From assembly GCA_947460345.1 (NCBI GenBank), contig CANHGM010000022.1, positions 1 through 50,037 of the forward strand: a stretch of DNA of 50,037 nt. The letters run 5' to 3'. The DNA comes from Bacteroidota bacterium (GTDB lineage: Bacteria; Bacteroidota; Bacteroidia; UKL13-3). Below are positions 41,382 to 48,013 of this stretch, piece after piece (within the stretch, counting starts at the first letter, position 1; each line of letters begins with the position of its first letter). Both the position numbers and the translations under genes were made by a program. Under the pieces are notes generated by a model. The model saw only the letters and a program-made list of their open reading frames with translations. It made no database searches and was not told where the DNA came from.

Positions 41382-42629
41382 ATGTTTCAATCTTATTCAT
41401 ACACCGTAGCTGAGAGGTTTTTAAGATACGTAAAAGTAGACACCCAAAGCGACCCACTTTCAACTTCATTTCCATCTACAGCCAAGCAAAAAGACTTGTT
41501 GCAAATACTAGCTAACGAACTGAAAGAAATAGGGTTAACAGATGCTCATATGGATGAATGGGGATATGTATATGCAACCTTGCCTGCTAATACAGATAAA
41601 GAGGTACCTGTCATTTGTTTTTGTTCGCATGCCGATACCGCACCCGATTGTAGTGGTAAAGGTGTGAATCCGCAATTGCATAAAAACTACCAGGGCAACG
41701 ACATTACTTATATAAACAATGCTGAGTTGGTTTTAAAAACAGCTGAAAGTCCGCATTTGTTAAATAAAATTGGTCATGACCTCATTACCGCCGATGGCAC
41801 CACATTGCTTGGTAGCGATGATAAATCTGGTGTGGCATGTATCATGGATGCTATACATTTTTTGGTGAATAATCCGCAAATAAAACACGGAGCTATAAAG
41901 GTGCTTTTCACACCTGATGAGGAAGTAGGGAGAGGAGTGGAGCATGTAGATTTGAAAAAACTAGGTGCTGATTTTGGATACACGCTTGACAGTGGAGATA
42001 CTGGTTGGTTTGAAGATGAAACATTTAGCGCTGATGGTGTAAAGGTTACCATACACGGCATTAGTAGACATCCAGGATATGCTAAAAACCAAATGGTGAA
42101 TGCCATGAGGGTAGCAGGCCATATGATTGCTCGCTTGCCTATAAACAGACTTTCTCCTGAGAGTACTGAGGGCAAAGAAGGGTTTGTGCATTTAGTGAGA
42201 ATGGGAGGGGTATTAGAAAAAGCTGAATTTGATTTTATTGTCAGAGATTTTGAAGATGATTTGCTTCATCAACATACTGAAGAGCTTAGAAAAATTTGTA
42301 CTGAAGTATTGAAAGAATTCCCAGGATCTGAAATGGAATTTACGGTAACTGAACAATACCGAAACATGAAAAAAGTATTGGATCAATACCCACAAGTAAG
42401 CGAATATGCCAGAGCAGCTATAGAAAGAGCAGGTTTGGTGGTTACTCAAAAACCAATAAGAGGCGGAACTGACGGTTCACGTTTGTCATATATGGGATTA
42501 CCTTGCCCGAATATATTTGCTGGCGAACAAGAAATTCATTCACTTAAAGAGTGGGTTTCAGTTCAAGATATGCAATTAGCAGTGCAAACCATTGTGCATT
42601 TATGTATCATATGGGAAGAGAGAACTTAA
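41382..42629 (+). CDS. pepT: Peptidase T (tripeptide aminopeptidase)
   Basis: 415 residues, M20B-type zinc exopeptidase. Zinc and catalytic motifs are CFCSHADTAPDCSGKGV (His and Asp), LLGSDDKSGVACIMDAIHFL, LFTPDEEVGRGVEHVDL with the catalytic Glu pair, and RGGTDGSRLSYMGLPCPNIF near the C-terminus. It removes N-terminal residues from tripeptides in the cytosol. It is intact and alone on its strand. The about 270 bases upstream (41111-41381) are very AT-rich and hold no gene. It is convergent with the T9SS cargo gene, 33 bases away. Confidence 0.95.
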   Translation: MFQSYSYTVAERFLRYVKVDTQSDPLSTSFPSTAKQKDLLQILANELKEIGLTDAHMDEWGYVYATLPANTDKEVPVICFCSHADTAPDCSGKGVNPQLHKNYQGNDITYINNAELVLKTAESPHLLNKIGHDLITADGTTLLGSDDKSGVACIMDAIHFLVNNPQIKHGAIKVLFTPDEEVGRGVEHVDLKKLGADFGYTLDSGDTGWFEDETFSADGVKVTIHGISRHPGYAKNQMVNAMRVAGHMIARLPINRLSPESTEGKEGFVHLVRMGGVLEKAEFDFIVRDFEDDLLHQHTEELRKICTEVLKEFPGSEMEFTVTEQYRNMKKVLDQYPQVSEYARAAIERAGLVVTQKPIRGGTDGSRLSYMGLPCPNIFAGEQEIHSLKEWVSVQDMQLAVQTIVHLCIIWEERT

Positions 42630-42662
42630 GAAATTGGGTGTAAAAAGTAAGTCGGTATATAC

Positions 42663-44558
42663 TTATTCAACTTTAATTATTTTCTTATAAATAAATGACG
42701 TTGCATTTTCAGTGTTACTGATTTTTGCTATATAAGTACCCACTGGCAAAGAAGTAATATCAAATGACTGAACATTGTTATATAAAGCTATTTGTCTGCC
42801 GGTAAGGTCACACAATACAACATGATAATTTTGATTGGTAGATATATACACCATTCCATTGGTTGGATTTGGATACAAGCTTATGTCTTCTGCTTGGTAA
42901 TTGTGTTCAATAACATTTAACGGTGTTGTTACTGTTTTCAAATTATTACCTAAATAGGGTCTGATCATCAATGCACCGCTATTGGTAAATGTTTGAACCC
43001 ATTTGCTTTGCACGTTATAATATACGCCTAGATTGGGTTTGTTTTTGTTTTTAAAAGCATAATTTAAATCAACACCCACATTCAATATAAAATCAGATTT
43101 TTGTTCCCAACCTATATAGTAATCGCCAGGTATTAAATAAAGGGGTGTATCTAATCGAAAAAAAGAATACCCATTCATCGTTTCTATATAAGGAATTTTA
43201 GTTACGGGTATTGATTTCAAAAGCACTTCATTATTGGAACCCGCTGTAATGCTTTTCCATATTTTTAAAGTAAACTGTTTGTCTTTTACATCCTTATACA
43301 TTTGAGTAAAAAACATTCCTATACCCCAAATACTATCGGCAGCATATATTGTAAATTTATTGGCTACTTTACCTCCTTTTGTGGCATCGACTAAACCATA
43401 ACCAGCTTCTGCAGTACCATCGTCTTGTGCTATATAATTGGCAAATACTTGTTGGTGTCTGAGGCTGTCGTTGTTGCTATTTACATCACCATTTACAAAA
43501 AAGCTCCAATCTGTATTGATTATCACTGAATCATTCACAGATGTTTGATTGGTGATAATAGATTTTGATAATGGAAAACTAAATGTAGTGAATACTCTAT
43601 TAAATACAGCAGTGTTTCTAGCCCAATTTAATTGAAGTAAGCTGTTGTTTTTGTCTTTAATAGAGAAATTATATATAAAGTTTTTAACTTGAAAATCTAA
43701 GTTATATATAATTAATGAATCGTCATCTATCAATGGATTAGTTGATATAGCTTTAAATTGTTTCCATGGCAATTGATAGTAATCTTTAAGTAAACTGTTT
43801 TGTATTTCTGATATACCTACATCATTTCTTATAGAATCTTTTAATGAACGTTTCACATTTAATTCTACATAGTCTAAATGCCAATGATTTGAGTTACCTG
43901 TTTGCATAGCATAGTTTATAAACATAAATCTAAATCCACTATGCGAAAACAATTTTGGATTCACCTTTACAAAGTATTGTTTAAACTTAACTGGAAGACC
44001 TTTGCCATTGAGCGACCATACACTATGCCAAGCTGAATCTTTTCCATAAAAATACAAAGACAAAGAATCCCAATAATCTAAAGGGTCTAAATCTAAGCCT
44101 TGTGGTTGAACATAAAAAGACAGGTAAGTAGCTGTGTCAGCATTGAGTTTGATAAATTGCGACGTAAGGGTATCAGATGCTCCTTTGTTGTTATTGATGG
44201 GTTGGTAGGGTAGTCCATTCCAACTTAAATTGTCAAAAGTAGCATAACCCATACTAAAAGGTTTGACAGCAAAATGGTTGTTGACATACACATACCCATT
44301 GGTCCATTTGCTTCTATCAGGAAAAGGACCACTATTGGTAAAGTCGTCAAAAAATGGAATATCGATGGTATCTAAATTGCCTGCTCTTAAATTATGATCA
44401 GAGAAACGTTTGCCATCCGTAAAAAAATTAAACTGAGGATATGCTGCAGCAAATGAAGTGAGAACTTTGTTTTGGTGAATTGGGTAAAGTTTATCGTCTT
44501 GGGCATTCATCACACCCAATTGTATCATTAAAACTAAAACTAGAATACTTTGACGCAT
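42663..44558 (-). CDS. Secreted protein with type A T9SS sorting domain
   Basis: 631 residues. A signal peptide (MRQSILVLVLMIQLGVMNAQ) is followed by a jelly-roll-like region starting near DIPFFDDFTNSGPFPDRSKW, with repeated beta segments such as SDTLTSQFIKLNADTATYLS. The last about 75 residues are a type A T9SS C-terminal domain: ISLYPNPTNGMVYIST, then VVLCDLTGRQIALYNNVQSF, DITSLPVGTYIAKIS. So it is exported through the outer membrane and fixed to the surface or released. The function is unknown; the FFDDF-type opening is common in such Bacteroidota proteins. It is third in a leftward run with the E2 and PASTA genes, 1 base after the PASTA stop. Confidence 0.9.
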   Translation of the reverse strand: MRQSILVLVLMIQLGVMNAQDDKLYPIHQNKVLTSFAAAYPQFNFFTDGKRFSDHNLRAGNLDTIDIPFFDDFTNSGPFPDRSKWTNGYVYVNNHFAVKPFSMGYATFDNLSWNGLPYQPINNNKGASDTLTSQFIKLNADTATYLSFYVQPQGLDLDPLDYWDSLSLYFYGKDSAWHSVWSLNGKGLPVKFKQYFVKVNPKLFSHSGFRFMFINYAMQTGNSNHWHLDYVELNVKRSLKDSIRNDVGISEIQNSLLKDYYQLPWKQFKAISTNPLIDDDSLIIYNLDFQVKNFIYNFSIKDKNNSLLQLNWARNTAVFNRVFTTFSFPLSKSIITNQTSVNDSVIINTDWSFFVNGDVNSNNDSLRHQQVFANYIAQDDGTAEAGYGLVDATKGGKVANKFTIYAADSIWGIGMFFTQMYKDVKDKQFTLKIWKSITAGSNNEVLLKSIPVTKIPYIETMNGYSFFRLDTPLYLIPGDYYIGWEQKSDFILNVGVDLNYAFKNKNKPNLGVYYNVQSKWVQTFTNSGALMIRPYLGNNLKTVTTPLNVIEHNYQAEDISLYPNPTNGMVYISTNQNYHVVLCDLTGRQIALYNNVQSFDITSLPVGTYIAKISNTENATSFIYKKIIKVE

Positions 44559-44559
44559 A

Positions 44560-45288
44560 TTATTTCAAAAACAAATCTATAGAAGTTCCACTACTAACCT
44601 TTTTACCTACAGACGGTCTTACTTTGTATATGGTTGCTTCTGAAGTGTCAGATACTTCATCGTCAAATACATGAGTTTTATTTAGGCCTTGTGTTTCTAA
44701 TAGTTCTGTTGCTTCTTTTAATGTTAATCCTATTAAGTCTGGTACTTCTACATCTTCACCATCACTTTCAGCAACTTCAAGAGGTATTGCACTTCCTTTG
44801 CTAATTCGAGTGCCTGGTGCTATTTCCATTCTCAATACCACATCTTGAGCAATGTCTGGTTTTCTGGTAATTTCACCTACTTTAAGCCCTATGCTTTCAA
44901 GCATTGAGGTAGCAATTCTAAGCGACTTTCCGGTCACATCTGGGATAGTCACTTTAGGTGCATTGGGAGCATTGATAGTAACATATATTACCCTATCTCT
45001 TTTTACAAATGATTTAGCTGCTGGAATTTGTTCTACAATACATAATTTGGCCATATCTTCAATAAACACGGTATCTATAATTTGATAACGCAAATTTTTC
45101 TCTTGAAGTATTTGAGCTGCTTTTTCTATTTGAATACCTTTTAAATCAGGTATTTCTATTTTCTCTCCATGATTGGTACAACTTTTTAAAAAAAAGCTAG
45201 AGATAAATCCCAAAACAAACAATATAACAATAGCCAAAGCTAAGTTAGACCAAAAGTAGCGAGTGATAAAAAATTTAAAAAAGTTCAA
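44560..45288 (-). CDS. PASTA-domain membrane protein
   Basis: 242 residues. One N-terminal membrane segment (WSNLALAIVILFVLGFISSF, about 14-33) is followed by three PASTA repeats of about 65 residues, each starting with a P-D-L/V-x-G motif: IEIPDLKGIQIEKAAQIL, VTIPDVTGKSLRIATSML and VEVPDLIGLTLKEATELL. PASTA domains bind peptidoglycan or muropeptides in Ser/Thr kinases and penicillin-binding proteins; here the kinase or transpeptidase part is absent. It lies 11 bases after the E2 stop and 1 base before the T9SS cargo gene. Its role is probably a periplasmic cell-wall-binding factor. Confidence 0.92.
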   Translation of the reverse strand: MNFFKFFITRYFWSNLALAIVILFVLGFISSFFLKSCTNHGEKIEIPDLKGIQIEKAAQILQEKNLRYQIIDTVFIEDMAKLCIVEQIPAAKSFVKRDRVIYVTINAPNAPKVTIPDVTGKSLRIATSMLESIGLKVGEITRKPDIAQDVVLRMEIAPGTRISKGSAIPLEVAESDGEDVEVPDLIGLTLKEATELLETQGLNKTHVFDDEVSDTSEATIYKVRPSVGKKVSSGTSIDLFLK

Positions 45289-45299
45289 CTGGTATAGAA

Positions 45300-46691
45300 T
45301 TAAATTTCTCTATTTACATCCCATTGCTCTAAGTAGTCAGCTACTCTTCTTAAGAAAGAGCCACCTAACGAACCGTCAACCACTCTGTGGTCGTAGCTTA
45401 AAGATAAGAACATCATGTGTCTGATAGCAATGGTATCGCCATATTCAGTTTCCATCACCGCAGGTTTTTTCTTGATAGTACCTGTAGCCAAAATAGCCAC
45501 TTGAGGTTGGTTGATGATAGGTGTACCCATCACGTTCCCGAATCCACCCACATTGGTAATAGTGAAAGTTCCCCCTTGAATATCATCTGGAGCCAATTTG
45601 TTTTGACGGGCTTTATTAGCCAAGCCATTCACGCTTTTGGTTAATCCCACTAAATTCAAAGTATCAGCATTTTTAATTACAGGTACAATTAAGTTTCCTG
45701 TAGGCAATGCCGCTGCCATTCCGATATTGATGGCTTTTCTTTTTACAATATTATTTCCATCAACAGATATATTGATTAATGGATAGTCTTTTACTGCTTT
45801 AACCACAGCTTCAATAAAACAAGGTGTGAAAGTGATTTTTTCACCTTCGCGTTTTTCAAAGCTCGATTTATGTTTCTCTCTCCACAACACCAGATTGGTA
45901 ACATCGGCTTCAACAAATGAAGTCACATGCGGACTCACATGCTTACTCATCACCATATGATCGGCAATAAGTTTACGCATTCTGTCCATTTCTATAATTT
46001 CGTCACCTGGCATCAAAGCAATTTTTGATTCAGATTTAACAGCAGCCGGAGCTTGAGGAGCAGGTTTGTTTTCTAAAACTGGAGCGGGAGTTTGAACTGG
46101 AGCAGCAGTGGTTTTAGTTTCTTGAACTACAGGAGCAGGCGTACTTTCGGTTGGTTTTATTGCTACTGCTTGCGGACGACCTGCTTTTAAATAAGCCATG
46201 ATATCTCTTTTGGTCACACGGCCTTCGTTGCCTGTACCTGGGATATTCTCTAATTCGCTCATGCTCACATTTTCGCCTTTAGCAATATTGAGCACTAACG
46301 GACTATAAAATCTATTGCCTTGAGATGGCTGAGATACAGGAGACACATGAGTTGCCACTTGTACAATTTCTTGTTCTATCACAGCAGCGGCTTCTTCAAC
46401 TTTAGGTTGAGGAGTTTCGGCAACAGGGGCAGCCGTAGTAGTAGTTGCAGCTCCGGTAGCTATAAGAGCAATAGGTTGACCTACAGCTACTAAATCACCT
46501 TCGTTATATAGTTTTTTGATCAGAGTTCCACCTTTAGGGGTTGGCACTTCACTATCTACTTTATCGGTTGCTATTTCTAATACACTTTCGTCGGCTTTAA
46601 TTACATCACCTTCGTTTTTAAGCCATTTAATAATAGTAGCCTCAGCTATACTTTCGCCCATCTTAGGCATTACTAATTGAAAATCAGACAT
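45300..46691 (-). CDS. 2-oxoacid dehydrogenase E2 (second dihydrolipoamide acyltransferase)
   Basis: 463 residues from the ATG at 46691. One lipoyl domain (FQLVMPKMGESIAEATIIKW, lipoyl Lys in LEIATDKVDSEVPTPKGG), a long Pro/Ala linker, an E3/E1-binding domain (FYSPLVLNIAKGENVSMSEL, GTGNEGRVTKRDIMAYLKAG) and an acyltransferase domain ending in LSLSYDHRVVDGSLGGSFLR. The MGESIAEATIIKWLKNEGD start recalls branched-chain or 2-oxoglutarate types; I favour the branched-chain type, given the leucine-catabolic HMG-CoA lyase. An ATG nine codons upstream is rejected, since the TATTTTTG promoter overlaps it. The PASTA gene starts 11 bases after its stop. Confidence 0.88.
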   Translation of the reverse strand: MSDFQLVMPKMGESIAEATIIKWLKNEGDVIKADESVLEIATDKVDSEVPTPKGGTLIKKLYNEGDLVAVGQPIALIATGAATTTTAAPVAETPQPKVEEAAAVIEQEIVQVATHVSPVSQPSQGNRFYSPLVLNIAKGENVSMSELENIPGTGNEGRVTKRDIMAYLKAGRPQAVAIKPTESTPAPVVQETKTTAAPVQTPAPVLENKPAPQAPAAVKSESKIALMPGDEIIEMDRMRKLIADHMVMSKHVSPHVTSFVEADVTNLVLWREKHKSSFEKREGEKITFTPCFIEAVVKAVKDYPLINISVDGNNIVKRKAINIGMAAALPTGNLIVPVIKNADTLNLVGLTKSVNGLANKARQNKLAPDDIQGGTFTITNVGGFGNVMGTPIINQPQVAILATGTIKKKPAVMETEYGDTIAIRHMMFLSLSYDHRVVDGSLGGSFLRRVADYLEQWDVNREI

Positions 46692-46715
46692 TACTTGATT
46701 AATAGTTAATTTTGG

Positions 46716-46723
46716 CAAAAATA
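46716..46723 (-). promoter_or_regulatory. -7 element of the second E2 gene
   Basis: The reverse strand reads TATTTTTG, ending 24 bases before the ATG at 46691 and overlapping the longer frame's start. It decides the start. Confidence 0.55.
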
Positions 46724-46794
46724 ACCAACTAATTCCATAGTTTTACTATTTGATTTCAACAAGTTTTGAGGTATTATTTTTCAATATTAAAATG

Positions 46795-46802
46795 TATATT
46801 TG
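46795..46802 (+). promoter_or_regulatory. -7 element of the barrel-like protein gene
   Basis: TATATTTG ends 31 bases before the ATG at 46834. Confidence 0.55.
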
Positions 46803-46833
46803 TGTAAAAGTATTAAACATTAAATTTTAGGTT

Positions 46834-47487
46834 ATGAAAACAAAAATGATTGTAATTCTTTTGATTTCTTTTACTCATTATTGTTCTGGTTCTGAAATTC
46901 CTAAAAAGAAAAAATACACACATCAAATTAGTTGTTTTAGTACTATCAAAAACTGGAAAAATGATATACAATTATTTAAAAATTCCAAATTGAATTTATT
47001 TACAAGTATTGGACTTTCATATTCTTTTAATATAAAAAATAAAAACATTTTTCAATTTAGTGCTGAAAGTTATGGAGGTTCAGATTATTTTGGTTTAATT
47101 GATGATACAAAAAAATCTGGTGAAATTACAAGACTTTTAATTTCACATTTTTGTATGGACTATATATACTATTTTTATACCAACAAAAACTTTTCAACGG
47201 GTATAGGTGGAAGTTTAACCTATCAAAGTGGTGAAATACAATATTTGGTTTATAGTTTTTATGGCGAACCTGTAACAACGCCTAGGTTTTTAACAGATGT
47301 ATATATAGGTCCTATTTTAAATGTTACTTATATGTTCCCTAAATCACATATAGTGGTTGGGCTTGAAGCTAAACAGTTATTTTTAATTGTAAATAAAGAC
47401 AAAAATGCTGGTTTTGCCACTCAGTTTGTTGGACCACCTATCTATAGTCAGAATGCTATTATGGCTAAAGTTGGAGTTTGGTTTTAA
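46834..47487 (+). CDS. Secreted, barrel-like protein of unknown function
   Basis: 217 residues with a signal peptide (MKTKMIVILLISFTHYCSGS). The mature part has alternating beta segments with many aromatics: LNLFTSIGLSYSFNIKN, HFCMDYIYYFYTNKNFSTGI, GGSLTYQSGEIQYLVYSF, VYIGPILNVTYMF and AIMAKVGVWF, the last with a terminal Phe as in outer-membrane barrels. A porin-like eight-strand barrel is the likely form. The GldM-like gene starts 15 bases after its stop, so the two are probably cotranscribed. Confidence 0.7.
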   Translation: MKTKMIVILLISFTHYCSGSEIPKKKKYTHQISCFSTIKNWKNDIQLFKNSKLNLFTSIGLSYSFNIKNKNIFQFSAESYGGSDYFGLIDDTKKSGEITRLLISHFCMDYIYYFYTNKNFSTGIGGSLTYQSGEIQYLVYSFYGEPVTTPRFLTDVYIGPILNVTYMFPKSHIVVGLEAKQLFLIVNKDKNAGFATQFVGPPIYSQNAIMAKVGVWF

Positions 47488-47502
47488 AAAATATAAAATA
47501 AA

Positions 47503-47973
47503 ATGAATATATATATCAGTATAACATTAATGTTGAATTTGTTTTTTAATCTAGAAATGTACAAAAGCTATTCATTTTTTAAACCCCAATTGTCATTATA
47601 CATAACACATGAAAACCAAGCTGTAAGCCCGTTACCTATTGCTTACATTGGAGAAAAAAGCGGTGGAATAGTTTCTAAAGAATATATATTGAGTCACCCT
47701 AGGGTAGAGTTAAAACTTAATAATAACAGTTCAAACATCAAATACACCATCATTTCTTTTGAAGTAACCTTTATACCTAAAGATACCATGCATGACCAAC
47801 CTAGCTATGCAAAATGTGTCAATAAAGATGGTCAGCTACACGAAAATATATTACCAGTGATCAGTAAATTAAAATCAGGAGATTTGATAACTATATATAA
47901 TATCCAAACAAAAGAATCTGATAAAAACAAAACCGTTCATATACAAGAACCTCTCTCTATTACCATAGAATAA
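47503..47973 (+). CDS. GldM-like C-terminal domain protein
   Basis: 156 residues. After an N-terminal hydrophobic stretch (YISITLMLNLFFNLEMYKSY) comes a small beta domain whose second half fits the last domain of GldM: KYTIISFEVTFIPKD, then a Gly/Lys turn, ILPVISKLKSGDLITIYNIQ and VHIQEPLSITIE. In GldM (T9SS motor subunit, about 510 residues) this domain is the last periplasmic one. Here it stands alone, with no membrane helix of the GldM motor type, so it is not GldM itself. The similarity is by pattern and moderate. It is 15 bases after the barrel-like gene, so a periplasmic or outer-membrane partnership is possible. Confidence 0.6.
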   Translation: MNIYISITLMLNLFFNLEMYKSYSFFKPQLSLYITHENQAVSPLPIAYIGEKSGGIVSKEYILSHPRVELKLNNNSSNIKYTIISFEVTFIPKDTMHDQPSYAKCVNKDGQLHENILPVISKLKSGDLITIYNIQTKESDKNKTVHIQEPLSITIE

Positions 47974-47998
47974 TACCCAAAATTTTCATTTCATCACG

Positions 47999-48006
47999 TA
48001 TACTTG
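47999..48006 (+). promoter_or_regulatory. -7-like element of the Tex gene
   Basis: TATACTTG, one base off TAnnTTTG, ends 7 bases before the ATG at 48014. Confidence 0.4.
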
Positions 48007-48013
48007 CACCTAT

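Noticed and set aside
41760-42449. Reverse-strand frames within pepT
   Set aside because: pepT is intact with all motifs; the reverse frames have no protein-like features.
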